DNA of 64,000 nt from the NCBI RefSeq assembly GCF_014863605.1, contig NZ_CP062252.1, forward strand, positions 6,053,501-6,117,500, written 5' to 3'. The position numbers and the translations under genes were made by a program. Below are positions 1-9,098 of the stretch, piece after piece. Position 1 is the first letter of the stretch; each line of letters starts with the position of its first letter. Under the pieces are notes generated by a model that saw nothing but the letters and a program-made list of their open reading frames with translations, made no database searches and was not told the origin of the DNA. The DNA is from Pseudomonas allokribbensis (GTDB lineage: Bacteria > Pseudomonadota > Gammaproteobacteria > Pseudomonadales > Pseudomonadaceae).

Positions 1-1
1 T

Positions 2-1222
2 GAACTGGCTGCTCTGGAAACCCTGGACACCGGTAAAGCGTTCTCCGAAACCAAATACGTCGACATCGTTACCGGCGCCGACGTGCTGGAATACTACGCA
101 GGCCTGGTACCCGCCATCGAAGGCGAGCAGATCCCGCTGCGTGACACCGCATTCGTCTACACCCGTCGCGAGCCGCTGGGCGTTGTCGCCGGTATCGGCG
201 CGTGGAACTACCCGATCCAGATCGCCCTGTGGAAATCCGCTCCAGCCCTGGCGGCCGGTAACGCGATGATCTTCAAGCCAAGCGAAGTCACCTCGCTGAC
301 CACCCTGAAACTGGCCGAGATCTACACCGAAGCCGGCGTTCCGAACGGCGTGTTCAACGTACTGACCGGCAGCGGCCGTGAAGTCGGCACCTGGCTGACC
401 GAGCACCCGCGCATCGAGAAAATCTCCTTCACCGGCGGCACCGACACTGGCAAGAAAGTCATGGCCAGCGCTTCGGCTTCGTCGCTCAAAGACGTGACCA
501 TGGAGCTGGGCGGCAAGTCCCCGCTGATCATCTGCGACGACGCTGACCTGGATCGCGCCGCCGACACCGCCATGATGGCCAACTTCTACAGCTCCGGTCA
601 GGTCTGCACCAACGGCACTCGCGTGTTCGTGCCGAGCCACCTGAAAGCCGCTTTCGAAGCCAAGATCGTCGAGCGCGTTGCCCGCATCCGCGTTGGCAAC
701 CCGGAAGACGAAAACACCAACTTCGGCCCGCTGGTCAGCTTCGCTCACATGGAAAACGTGCTGGGCTACATCGCCAAGGGTAAAGAAGAAGGCGCTCGCG
801 TTCTGTGCGGCGGCGACCGTCTGACCGACGGCGAATTCGCCAAAGGCGCGTTCGTGGCACCGACCGTGTTCACCGACTGCACCGACGACATGACCATCGT
901 CCGTGAAGAAATCTTCGGCCCGGTAATGGCGATCCTGACCTACGAAACCGAAGAAGAAGTGATCCGCCGCGCCAACGACACCGATTTCGGCCTGGCCGCC
1001 GGTATCGTCACCCGCGACCTGAACCGCGCCCACCGCGTGATTCATCAACTGGAAGCCGGTATCTGCTGGATCAACGCCTGGGGCGAGTCCGACGCGAAAA
1101 TGCCGGTCGGCGGTTACAAGCAGTCGGGCGTTGGCCGTGAGAACGGCATCAGCTCGCTGAACAACTTCACTCGCATCAAATCGGTACAGGTCGAGCTGGG
1201 CGATTACGTCTCGGTGTTCTAA
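2..1222 (+). CDS. betB: Betaine aldehyde dehydrogenase, 3' part
   Basis: NAD(P)-dependent oxidation of betaine aldehyde to glycine betaine, the second step of choline-to-betaine conversion in the cytoplasm. The frame is open from base 2, so the first roughly 80 codons lie outside the window; 406 codons are present against about 490 for the family. Visible aldehyde dehydrogenase signatures are the NAD-binding stretch GAWNYPIQI, the glycine motif SFTGGTDTG, the catalytic glutamate in MELGGKSP, and the nucleophilic cysteine in SSGQVCTNG (fragment residue 202). The C-terminus has the expected PVGGYKQSG. betA follows 115 bases downstream on the same strand. The repressor gene betI would be expected just upstream, outside the window. 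Family and partner are clear. Confidence 0.95.
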   Translation, partial: ELAALETLDTGKAFSETKYVDIVTGADVLEYYAGLVPAIEGEQIPLRDTAFVYTRREPLGVVAGIGAWNYPIQIALWKSAPALAAGNAMIFKPSEVTSLTTLKLAEIYTEAGVPNGVFNVLTGSGREVGTWLTEHPRIEKISFTGGTDTGKKVMASASASSLKDVTMELGGKSPLIICDDADLDRAADTAMMANFYSSGQVCTNGTRVFVPSHLKAAFEAKIVERVARIRVGNPEDENTNFGPLVSFAHMENVLGYIAKGKEEGARVLCGGDRLTDGEFAKGAFVAPTVFTDCTDDMTIVREEIFGPVMAILTYETEEEVIRRANDTDFGLAAGIVTRDLNRAHRVIHQLEAGICWINAWGESDAKMPVGGYKQSGVGRENGISSLNNFTRIKSVQVELGDYVSVF

Positions 1223-1239
1223 GACCCGCCATCGTGCGC

Positions 1240-1265
1240 TGCCCGCGAAGCCGCCTTCGCGGGCA
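1240..1265. repeat. Short palindromic (REP-like) hairpin between betB and betA
   Basis: TGCCCGCGAAG (1240-1250) and CTTCGCGGGCA (1255-1265) form an 11-bp perfect stem with a 4-base loop. The same core recurs at 14043-14066. It has no T-tract, so it looks like a dispersed repeat that may protect or attenuate the betBA mRNA rather than a terminator. Confidence 0.6.
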
Positions 1266-1337
1266 TGTCTGCTCGCCGCTCCCACACGGGAAGCGCTGGC
1301 TGTCTGACCTGACCAACTTTCAAAGAGGGTGCATTCA

Positions 1338-3041
1338 ATGTCCCAAGAATTCGATTACATCATCGTGGGTGCCGGTTCTGCCGGTAACACCCTGGCGACC
1401 CGTCTGACTGAAGACGAAGGCGTCACCGTCCTGCTGCTCGAAGCAGGCGGCCCGGACTACCGCATGGACTTCCGCACGCAGATGCCGGCCGCACTGGCCT
1501 TCCCGCTGCAAGGCCGTCGCTACAACTGGGCGTACGAAACCGACCCAGAGCCGTACATGGACGGTCGCCGGATGGAATGCGGTCGCGGCAAAGGCCTCGG
1601 CGGTTCCTCGCTGATCAACGGCATGTGCTACATCCGCGGCAACGCGATGGACTACGACGGCTGGTCGAAACTGCCAGGTCTGGAAGACTGGACCTACCTC
1701 GACTGCCTGCCGTACTTCCGCAAAGCGGAAACCCGCGACATCGGCCCGAACGACTACCACGGTGGCGAAGGTCCGGTCAGCGTGACCACGCCGAAGGCGG
1801 GCAACAACCCGCTGTTCCACGCCATGGTTGAAGCTGGCGTACAAGCCGGTTACCCGCGCACCGAAGACTTGAACGGCTACCAGCAGGAAGGCTTTGGCCC
1901 GATGGACCGCACCGTGACGCCGAAAGGCCGTCGTGCTTCCACCGCCCGAGGTTACCTGGACGTGGCCAAGAAGCGTTCGACCCTGACCATCGTCACCCAC
2001 GCCCTGACCGACAAAGTCTTGTTCGACGGCAAACGTGCCGTTGGCGTGCGTTACCTGGTCGGCGCTGCCGAAGAGCGCGTTGAAGCCCGCGCCCGTAAAG
2101 AAGTCATCGTCTGCTCCGGCGCGATCGCTTCGCCGCAACTGCTGCAACGCTCCGGCGTAGGCCCGGCGAAACTGCTGGAAAGCCTCGACATCCCGGTCGT
2201 TCACGATCTGCCGGGCGTCGGCGAAAACCTGCAGGATCACCTCGAGCTGTACCTGCAATTCGCCTGCACCCAACCGGTCTCGCTGTACCCGTCGCTGCTC
2301 TGGTACAACCAGCCGGCCATTGGTGCCGAGTGGCTGTTCAACGGCACCGGCATCGGCGCCAGCAACCAGTTCGAAGCCGGCGGTTTCATCCGTACTCGCG
2401 AAGAGTTCGAATGGCCGAACATCCAGTACCACTTCCTGCCGGTGGCGATTAACTACAACGGCAGCAACGGTGTGCAAGAGCACGGTTTCCAGGCGCACAT
2501 GGGTTCCATGCGTTCGCCGAGCCGTGGTCGCATCCAGGTCAAATCCAAGGATCCGCGCCAGCACCCGAGCATCCTGTTCAACTACATGGCCACCGAACAA
2601 GACTGGCAGGAATTCCGCGACGGCATCCGCCTGACCCGTGAAATCATGCAACAGCCTGCACTGGACGCTTTCCGCGGCCGCGAAATCAGCCCGGGCATCG
2701 AAGTGCAAACCGATGAGCAGCTGGACAAGTTCATCCGCGAGCACGCCGAAACCGCGTTCCACCCGTCCTGCTCGTGCAAGATGGGCACCGACGAGATGGC
2801 GGTCGTGGACGGCCAGGGCCGCGTGCATGGCATGCAGGGTCTGCGTGTGGTCGATGCCTCGATCATGCCGATCATCACCACCGGCAACCTGAACGCGCCG
2901 ACGATCATGATGGCCGAGAAAATCGCCGACAAGATCCGTGGCCGTCAGCCACTGCCACGCAGCAAGGCGCCGTACTACGTCGCCGGCGATGCGCCGGTGA
3001 AAGGCAAGGCGCTGCGTGATGTGAGTGCTGTTGCTCAGTAA
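1338..3041 (+). CDS. betA: Choline dehydrogenase
   Basis: FAD-dependent GMC oxidoreductase that oxidises choline to betaine aldehyde, probably membrane associated and feeding electrons to the respiratory chain. The 567 residues are a normal length. The dinucleotide-binding motif VGAGSAG is at residues 10-16, the GMC signature [15 protein letters not shown] follows at about 85-99, and the active-site pair is His475 ([10 protein letters not shown]) and Asn519 (GNLNAPTIM). An in-frame GTG lies three codons earlier at 1329. I chose the ATG at 1338 because AAGAGGG ends 8 bases before it. It is the second gene of the bet operon after betB. Confidence 0.95.
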   Translation: MSQEFDYIIVGAGSAGNTLATRLTEDEGVTVLLLEAGGPDYRMDFRTQMPAALAFPLQGRRYNWAYETDPEPYMDGRRMECGRGKGLGGSSLINGMCYIRGNAMDYDGWSKLPGLEDWTYLDCLPYFRKAETRDIGPNDYHGGEGPVSVTTPKAGNNPLFHAMVEAGVQAGYPRTEDLNGYQQEGFGPMDRTVTPKGRRASTARGYLDVAKKRSTLTIVTHALTDKVLFDGKRAVGVRYLVGAAEERVEARARKEVIVCSGAIASPQLLQRSGVGPAKLLESLDIPVVHDLPGVGENLQDHLELYLQFACTQPVSLYPSLLWYNQPAIGAEWLFNGTGIGASNQFEAGGFIRTREEFEWPNIQYHFLPVAINYNGSNGVQEHGFQAHMGSMRSPSRGRIQVKSKDPRQHPSILFNYMATEQDWQEFRDGIRLTREIMQQPALDAFRGREISPGIEVQTDEQLDKFIREHAETAFHPSCSCKMGTDEMAVVDGQGRVHGMQGLRVVDASIMPIITTGNLNAPTIMMAEKIADKIRGRQPLPRSKAPYYVAGDAPVKGKALRDVSAVAQ

Positions 3042-3059
3042 GTCGTAATACCGGGCGGT

Positions 3060-3088
3060 GATCGTTCCCATGCAATGTGGGAACGATC
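3060..3088. repeat. GATCGTTCCC palindromic repeat
   Basis: GATCGTTCCCA and TGGGAACGATC form an 11-bp stem around a 7-base loop just after betA. Related units occur at 6021-6047, 8953-9080 and (as GATCGCTCCC) 49076-49106, so this is a dispersed intergenic family. It may also serve as a transcript end for betBA. Confidence 0.6.
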
Positions 3089-3234
3089 AGCCGACTCAAA
3101 GCAGTAAATCCTCCTACACCCCCTCTTCACTTGATCCTACCCCCACGCAGGCCTACTCTAGTCCTCGCGCAATCGTTTCACCCCTCCCCGCCGAATCCGC
3201 TTCGCCGCTACTCCCATAACAAGGAGGTTCCCTG

Positions 3235-4677
3235 ATGTTCGATTTCCACCCCCAGCTCAAGCAGCGCTTCGCTGCCTTGCGCACGGGCGCCGAGTTTTTT
3301 TCCTTGCGGTATGTACGCGAGTCCGGCCAGTACCTGTCGGTGCGCAAGAACGTTGCCGAACCGCCGAGCCTGAGCCGCGACGAAGGTGCGATGCTCACCG
3401 TTCGCGTCAACGGCGTCGAAGCCTACGCCGCGACCAATGACCTGTCGCAACAAGGCCTGCAAGCCGCCCTCGAGCGCGCCGAACAGCAGGCACGGCGGAT
3501 CAAGCCCCACGCCCTGCTCGACCTGAGCCAGCAGCCGGTGTCCAGCGACCGCGCCGATTACTTTTCACCCAATCTCGAACAACCCTTCCCGTCCCTGAGC
3601 GAATGCTTCGAGCTGCTCGGCGCGGAATCCGCCTCGGTGCCAAAGGATGAGCGCCTGGTGAATTGGGAAGTGAGCATCGGCATCACCCACGTCGAACAGA
3701 TCTACCTGAGCAGTGCCGGGGCCGAATTGCGCCAGGCCCAGCGCTTCGTTTATCCGGGCCTGGACGTCACCGCCTACGACGGCAACGACAGCCAGACCCG
3801 CAGCCTCGGCCGCGAGAACTTCGGCCAGCAGGGTGGCGCCGACGTGATCAGCCGTTGCGGCCTGATCGGCGCCGGCCCGCAAGTCGCCGATCAGGCGCTG
3901 CAATTGCTGCTCGCGCCGAACACCCCGCAAGGCCCGCGCGACCTGCTGCTGATGCCTGACCAGATGATGCTGCAGATCCACGAATCCATCGGCCACCCGC
4001 TGGAGCTCGACCGGATCCTCGGCGACGAGCGCAATTACGCCGGCACCAGCTTCGTCAAAACCTCGGATTTCGGCAGCCTGCAATACGGCTCGAAACTGCT
4101 CAACGTGACGTTCGATCCGGGCATTCCCGAAGAACTGGCGAGTTACGGTCACGATGACGACGGCTCCAAAGCCAGCAAGCAATTCCTGATTCGCGAAGGC
4201 CTGTTGGTACGGCCGCTGGGCGGTGCCTTGTCGCAGTTCCGCGCGGGTCTGGACGGTGTCGCCAACAGCCGCGCCTGTGGCTGGAATCGCCCACCGATCG
4301 ACCGTATGGCCAACCTCAACATCGAGCCGGGCGATCAGCCCCTGGAACAACTGATCGGCGGCATCGAAAACGGCATCCTGATGAGCACCAACCGCTCATG
4401 GTCGATCGACGATGCACGCAACAAATTCCAGTTCGGCTGCGAATGGGGCCAGTTGATTGAAAACGGCGAACTCAAAGGCGTGGTGAAGAACCCGAACTAC
4501 CGGGGTATTTCCGCGCACTTCTGGAAGAGCCTGCGCGCCGTCGGCAACGCCGGCACCACCAAAGTGCTGGGCACGCCGAACTGCGGCAAGGGCGAACCGA
4601 ACCAGGTGATCCGCGTCGGCCACGCTTCGCCGGCCTGCGTGTTCAGCAATGTTGATGTGTTTGGGGGAGACGCCTGA
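3235..4677 (+). CDS. TldD-type metalloprotease subunit (extra copy)
   Basis: Member of the TldD/PmbA (U62) family, whose TldD/TldE heterodimers cleave unfolded peptides and mature some ribosomally made peptides such as microcin B17. The 480-residue protein keeps the zinc ligands of an active TldD: HESIGH with His249, Glu250 and His254, and Cys450 in TPNCGKGEP. The start is supported by AAGGAGG nine bases upstream. The stop codon shares its last A with the next gene's ATG, so the two are translationally coupled. Pseudomonas normally carries canonical tldD and pmbA elsewhere (established knowledge), so this is probably a second, divergent set. The substrate is unknown and no small precursor gene is visible next to it. 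Confidence 0.85.
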   Translation: MFDFHPQLKQRFAALRTGAEFFSLRYVRESGQYLSVRKNVAEPPSLSRDEGAMLTVRVNGVEAYAATNDLSQQGLQAALERAEQQARRIKPHALLDLSQQPVSSDRADYFSPNLEQPFPSLSECFELLGAESASVPKDERLVNWEVSIGITHVEQIYLSSAGAELRQAQRFVYPGLDVTAYDGNDSQTRSLGRENFGQQGGADVISRCGLIGAGPQVADQALQLLLAPNTPQGPRDLLLMPDQMMLQIHESIGHPLELDRILGDERNYAGTSFVKTSDFGSLQYGSKLLNVTFDPGIPEELASYGHDDDGSKASKQFLIREGLLVRPLGGALSQFRAGLDGVANSRACGWNRPPIDRMANLNIEPGDQPLEQLIGGIENGILMSTNRSWSIDDARNKFQFGCEWGQLIENGELKGVVKNPNYRGISAHFWKSLRAVGNAGTTKVLGTPNCGKGEPNQVIRVGHASPACVFSNVDVFGGDA

Positions 4678-6014
4678 TGAGTATTTCCAAGAGCCAGGTC
4701 GAAGCCTTCAAGGTTCTGGTCAACTGGTTGCGCGACGCAGTGCGCGAGCCGGAACAATTCACCCTGAGTTACGACGCCGAATCGTCGGCCTTCGTCCGCT
4801 TCAACCACGCCAAGGTGCGTCAGGCCGGGCAAGTGCAGCAAGCCGGTATCGGCCTGAAACTGATCGACGACGGTCGCCATGCCGACCTGCACATCACCCT
4901 GTCCGGCGAGCCGACCACCGACCTGCAACGTCTGGCCGAAGGCCTGCAGCAACTGCGCGAAACCTTACCGTTGCTGCCTCAGGATCCCTATCTGCTGCTC
5001 AACCACAATGGCTGGCAGAGCAAGAATGTGCAGGAACATCCGCTGCCGGACACCGAACAAGTCGTGGCGGAAATCGCTCAAGCGGCCGAAGGCCTGGATC
5101 TGGTCGGCTTCTATGCTGCCGGCCCGATCAGCCGTGGTTTCGCCAGTTCTTCCGGCGCGTTCGGCTGGCATCAGGCCAACAGCTTCAACTTCGACTTCAG
5201 CCTGTTCCACGAGAACGGCGAAGCGGTGAAAGCCAGCTACGCCGGGCACGAGTGGAGCAGCGAAGGTTTCGCCAAACGCTTCCAGCAGGCCCGCGAGCAA
5301 CTCGAGTTTCTGGGGCGACCGCTGCGCACCCTGCCACCCGGCCAATACCGCGCCTATCTGGCGCCCGCAGCCCTGGAAGAAATCATGGGCATGCTGTGCT
5401 GGGGCGGTTTCTCGGCGCAGTCGATTGCCAGCAAGAGCAGCCCGTTGCAGAAGCTGTATGCCGGCGACCAGGCGTTCAGCCCGCTGGTGTCCCTCGACGA
5501 GAAAGTCAGCGACTCGCTGAGCCCGGCGTTTTCCGGCGAAGGTTACCCGCGCAGCGATCTGCGGTTGATCATCGAAGGCAAGGCGGGTGACCAGTTGGTC
5601 GGTTCGCGCAGTGCCGCCGAATACGGTCTGACGGCCAACGGTGCCGGCGGTGGTGAGTCGCCGAGTGCGCTGAACATGGACGCAGGCAATCTGCCGCAGG
5701 CCGAGATCCTCAAGCAGTTGGGCACCGGCCTGTACATCAGCAACCTGTGGTACCTGAACTTCTCCGATCAACCGGCGGCTCGACTGACCGGCATGACCCG
5801 GTTTGCCACGTTCTGGGTTGAAAACGGCGAAATTCAGGCACCGGTCAGCACCATGCGTTTCGACGACAGCGCCTACAGCCTGCTGGGTTCGCAGCTGGAA
5901 GCGTTGACTGCCGAGCGTGAGTTGCTGCTGTCAGCGAGCACCTACAGCCAGCGCAATACGTCGTCGGCGCTGTTGCCGGGGGCGTTGGTGAGCCGATTGA
6001 CCCTGACGCTCTGA
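4677..6014 (+). CDS. TldE/PmbA-type partner subunit (extra copy)
   Basis: This 445-residue protein belongs to the TldD/PmbA family but lacks the HExxxH zinc motif, as expected of the non-catalytic TldE/PmbA half of the heterodimer. Its C-terminal half has the family-like glycine-rich stretches LTANGAGGGESPSALNM and LKQLGTGLYISNLWYLNF. Its ATG overlaps the stop of the TldD-type gene by one base, which fits equimolar synthesis of two subunits. The pair is followed by a palindromic repeat and then an MFS exporter gene on the same strand. That arrangement is compatible with, but does not prove, a peptide processing and export role. Confidence 0.82.
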   Translation: MSISKSQVEAFKVLVNWLRDAVREPEQFTLSYDAESSAFVRFNHAKVRQAGQVQQAGIGLKLIDDGRHADLHITLSGEPTTDLQRLAEGLQQLRETLPLLPQDPYLLLNHNGWQSKNVQEHPLPDTEQVVAEIAQAAEGLDLVGFYAAGPISRGFASSSGAFGWHQANSFNFDFSLFHENGEAVKASYAGHEWSSEGFAKRFQQAREQLEFLGRPLRTLPPGQYRAYLAPAALEEIMGMLCWGGFSAQSIASKSSPLQKLYAGDQAFSPLVSLDEKVSDSLSPAFSGEGYPRSDLRLIIEGKAGDQLVGSRSAAEYGLTANGAGGGESPSALNMDAGNLPQAEILKQLGTGLYISNLWYLNFSDQPAARLTGMTRFATFWVENGEIQAPVSTMRFDDSAYSLLGSQLEALTAERELLLSASTYSQRNTSSALLPGALVSRLTLTL

Positions 6015-6020
6015 TACAAA

Positions 6021-6047
6021 TCGTTCCCGCGCCTTGCGCGGGAACGA
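6021..6047. repeat. TCGTTCCCGCGC palindromic repeat
   Basis: TCGTTCCCGCGC (6021-6032) pairs perfectly with GCGCGGGAACGA (6036-6047) around a 3-base loop, in the gap between the TldE-type gene and the MFS gene. It is related to the units at 3060 and 9057. Confidence 0.6.
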
Positions 6048-6078
6048 TCATTCACGGCCCTACACCACAAGAGGTTCC

Positions 6079-7506
6079 ATGCCCAACCGCCCGCCTCTCG
6101 ACGCCATCACCGCCCGCTGGTTGCCGTGGGTCGTCGCCATCGCTTTCTTCATGCAGTCCCTCGACGGGACCATCCTCAACACCGCCCTGCCGGCCATGGC
6201 CCGGGATCTGGCCGAAGACCCGTTGCGCATGCAGGGTGTGATCATCGCCTACATGCTCACCGTAGCCCTGCTGATTCCGGCCTCGGGCTGGATCGCCGAC
6301 CGCTTCGGCACCAAGAAAATCTTCTTCGGCGCGATCCTGCTGTTCAGCATCGGCTCGTTGCTCTGCGCCCTGTCGAGCAGCCTGAGCATGCTGATCGGCG
6401 CCCGGGTGATTCAGGGCCTCGGCGGCGCGCTGATGCTGCCGGTCGGACGACTGGTGGTGCTGCGCGCCTACCCCCGTTCGGAACTGGTGCGGATCATGGG
6501 CTTCATCACCATTCCCGGCCTGCTCGGCCCGCTCATCGGCCCGACCATGGGCGGCTGGATGGTGCAATACCTGACGTGGCACTGGATCTTTTTGATCAAT
6601 CTGCCGGTCGGCGTCATCGGTTGCTACGCGGTGTGGAAGTTCATTCCCGACCTGCGCGGCACCGAACGTACGCGTTTCGATAGCCTGGGTTTCCTGCTGT
6701 TCGGCGCGGCGATGGTGCTGATCACCATCGCCATGGAAGGCCTCGGCGAACTGCACCTGCCGCACTTGCGGGTGATGCTGTTGCTGTTCGGCGGCATGGC
6801 GTGTCTGGCGGCGTACTGGCTGCGCGCCGGGCACATCGACAATCCGCTGTTCGCGCCGTCGCTGTTCAAGACCCGCACCTTCGCGGTCGGCATCCTCGGC
6901 AACCTGTTCGCTCGCCTGGGCAGCGGCGCCCTGCCGTTTCTGGTGCCGTTGCTGCTGCAAGTGGCGCTGGGTTATTCGCCGTCCCAGGCCGGGATGAGCA
7001 TGTTGCCGTTGGCGGCTGCCGCGATGGTCGCCAAGTGGGGCGCGCGGCCGCTGATCGAGCGCCTCGGCTATCGCATCGTGCTGACCGGCAACACGCTGTT
7101 TCTGGGGATCATGCTGGCGAGCATGGGCCTGGTCAGCGAGCAGACGCCGTACTGGCTGCTGCTGTGCCTGCTGGCGATTCTCGGGGCAATCAACTCGCTG
7201 CAATTCACCGCGATGAACACCGTGACCCTGATCGACCTCGACGACGCCAGCGCCAGCAGCGGCAACAGCCTGCTGTCAGTGGTGGCGCAGTTGTCGCTGA
7301 GCCTCGGCGTGGCGTGCGCCGGTGCGCTGCTCGGCGGCTTCACGGCGGAGATCGGAAACGACGGTGTTGAGACCGTGTTGGGCGCCTTTCAGCTCACGTT
7401 CGTGACTGTTGGGATCATGGCGATGCTGGCCGCAACCATCTTCTCGCAGCTTTCCAAGAATGACGGACGGCGTGTCAGACGTCCGGAAGAACACATCGAG
7501 TCTTAG
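6079..7506 (+). CDS. mdtD: MFS multidrug exporter, DHA2 family (MdtD-like)
   Basis: Inner-membrane proton-driven efflux transporter of 475 residues with about 14 hydrophobic segments. Near the N-terminus it has FFMQSLDGTILNTALPAMA (the DHA2-type helix 1 motif), then ASGWIADRFGTKKIF (loop 2-3 motif) and GARVIQGLGGALMLPVGR (helix 4 antiport motif). The resemblance to E. coli MdtD runs along the whole length, for example WHWIFLINLPVGVIG. The ATG at 6079 is preceded by AAGAGG; an earlier in-frame start would run through the palindromic repeat. The substrate cannot be told from sequence, and no adaptor or outer-membrane partner gene is adjacent. Confidence 0.85.
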   Translation: MPNRPPLDAITARWLPWVVAIAFFMQSLDGTILNTALPAMARDLAEDPLRMQGVIIAYMLTVALLIPASGWIADRFGTKKIFFGAILLFSIGSLLCALSSSLSMLIGARVIQGLGGALMLPVGRLVVLRAYPRSELVRIMGFITIPGLLGPLIGPTMGGWMVQYLTWHWIFLINLPVGVIGCYAVWKFIPDLRGTERTRFDSLGFLLFGAAMVLITIAMEGLGELHLPHLRVMLLLFGGMACLAAYWLRAGHIDNPLFAPSLFKTRTFAVGILGNLFARLGSGALPFLVPLLLQVALGYSPSQAGMSMLPLAAAAMVAKWGARPLIERLGYRIVLTGNTLFLGIMLASMGLVSEQTPYWLLLCLLAILGAINSLQFTAMNTVTLIDLDDASASSGNSLLSVVAQLSLSLGVACAGALLGGFTAEIGNDGVETVLGAFQLTFVTVGIMAMLAATIFSQLSKNDGRRVRRPEEHIES

Positions 7507-7563
7507 GGCTAATGGCCACCGGGCTGGTACACTGCGCGACATTTTGTTTTGCAGGCCAGTCCC

Positions 7564-8949
7564 GTGACCACCATCGCCACCGCTTTTAATACTTTGCCGC
7601 TGTCCGCCGCCATGCTGGCTAACCTCGAATCGCTCGGTTATGCCCAGATGACGCCGATCCAGGCGCAGAGCTTGCCGGTGATCCTCAAGGGGATGGACCT
7701 GATCGCCCAGGCCAAGACCGGCAGCGGCAAGACCGCCGCGTTCGGCATCGGCCTGCTGAACCCGATCAATCCGCGCTACTTCGGCTGCCAGGCGCTGGTG
7801 ATCTGCCCGACTCGCGAACTGGCCGACCAGGTCGCCAAGGAAATCCGTCGTCTGGCCCGCGCCGAAGACAACATCAAGGTCCTGACCCTGTGCGGCGGCG
7901 TGTCGTTCGGCCCGCAGATCGGCTCGCTGGAGCACGGCGCGCACATCATCGTCGGCACCCCGGGCCGCATCCAGCAACACCTGCGCAAGGGTTCGCTGGT
8001 CCTCGACGGCCTCAACACACTGATCCTCGACGAAGCCGACCGCATGCTCGACATGGGTTTCTACGACGCCATCGAAGACATCATCGAGCAGACCCCGGCC
8101 CGTCGTCAGACCCTGCTGTTCTCGGCGACCTACCCGGTGGGCATCAAGCAACTGGCGTCGAAGTTCATGCGTGATCCGCAAACGGTGAAAGCCGAAGCGT
8201 TCCACGACGACACCCAGATCGAACAGCGCTTCTACGAGATTTCTCCGGAAGAGCGCATGAGCGCGGTGACCAAGGTCCTGCACCACTTCCGTCCAGCTTC
8301 CACCGTGGCGTTCTGCTTCACCAAGCAGCAAGTGCAGGAAACCGTCGATCACCTGACCTCCAAGGGCATTTCCGCCGTCGGCCTGCACGGCGATCTGGAA
8401 CAGCGTGATCGCGATCAGGTACTGGCAATGTTCGCCAACCGCAGCACTTCGGTACTGGTCGCCACTGACGTTGCCGCCCGTGGTCTGGACATCGATGCAC
8501 TGGACATGGTGATCAACGTCGAACTGGCCCGCGACTCGGAAATCCACATTCACCGCGTCGGCCGTACCGGTCGTGCCGGCGAGAAAGGCATCGCGGTCAG
8601 CCTGGTGGCGCCGTCCGAAGCGCACCGCGCGCAAGCCATCGAACAACTGCAGAAAACCCCGCTGAACTGGGACCAGGTGGACAACCTGAAATCCCAGGGC
8701 GGTGCCCCGCTGCAACCGCCGATGAGCACGCTGTGCATCGGTGGCGGCCGTAAAGACAAGGTGCGCCCGGGCGACATTCTTGGCGCACTGACCGGCGATG
8801 CCGGCATCCCTGGCGCTCAGGTTGGCAAGATCGCGATCTTCGACTTCCAGTCCTATGTGGCGGTTGAGCGCACCGTGGTCATGCAGGCGCTGCAGCGTTT
8901 GAACAACGGCAAGATCAAGGGTCGTTCGCTGCGCGTACGCGTCCTCTGA
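7564..8949 (+). CDS. dbpA: ATP-dependent RNA helicase DbpA
   Basis: DEAD-box helicase of 461 residues that acts on helix 92 of 23S rRNA during assembly of the large ribosomal subunit. Motifs run in order: Q motif TPIQAQ, Walker A AKTGSGKT (residues 50-57), PTRELA, DEAD at 156-159, SAT (FSATYP), ARGLDID and HRVGRTGRAG. The C-terminal about 75 residues form the DbpA RNA-binding domain (GGGRKDKVRPGDILGAL). I chose the GTG at 7564 because the protein then begins TTIATAFNTLPL like other DbpA proteins; a TTG five codons upstream has no better ribosome binding site. Confidence 0.93.
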   Translation: MTTIATAFNTLPLSAAMLANLESLGYAQMTPIQAQSLPVILKGMDLIAQAKTGSGKTAAFGIGLLNPINPRYFGCQALVICPTRELADQVAKEIRRLARAEDNIKVLTLCGGVSFGPQIGSLEHGAHIIVGTPGRIQQHLRKGSLVLDGLNTLILDEADRMLDMGFYDAIEDIIEQTPARRQTLLFSATYPVGIKQLASKFMRDPQTVKAEAFHDDTQIEQRFYEISPEERMSAVTKVLHHFRPASTVAFCFTKQQVQETVDHLTSKGISAVGLHGDLEQRDRDQVLAMFANRSTSVLVATDVAARGLDIDALDMVINVELARDSEIHIHRVGRTGRAGEKGIAVSLVAPSEAHRAQAIEQLQKTPLNWDQVDNLKSQGGAPLQPPMSTLCIGGGRKDKVRPGDILGALTGDAGIPGAQVGKIAIFDFQSYVAVERTVVMQALQRLNNGKIKGRSLRVRVL

Positions 8950-8952
8950 CCT

Positions 8953-9080
8953 GATCGTTCCCGCGTCGAGGCGTCGAACCGTCCGCGCGGGAATGCATCC
9001 TGTGACGCTCCGCGTCACGATTTAAAAGCGGACGCAGAGCGTCCATGGCGGCATTCCCACGCAGAGCGTGGGAACGATCA
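8953..9080. repeat. Compound palindromic repeat cluster
   Basis: About 130 bases after dbpA hold several hairpins in a row: a GATCGTTCCCGCG / CGCGGGAA pair, GTGACGCTCCGCGTCAC, GGACGCAGAGCGTCC and CCCACGCAGAGCGTGGG, ending GAACGATC. The outer GATCGTTCCC and GGGAACGATC face each other, so the block looks like two units of the dispersed family in inverted orientation with extra hairpins between. The next gene starts immediately after it. Confidence 0.65.
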
Positions 9081-9098
9081 TTGTGTGAGGACACCGTT

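Noticed and set aside
1335..3071. A 578-codon open frame on the minus strand opposite betA
   Set aside because: It is a codon-position shadow of betA; no start signal, domain or conserved motif is present.
3131..3159. Possible promoter TTGATC with 17-base spacer and TACTCT before the TldD-type gene
   Set aside because: The -10 matches only three of six consensus bases, too weak to annotate.
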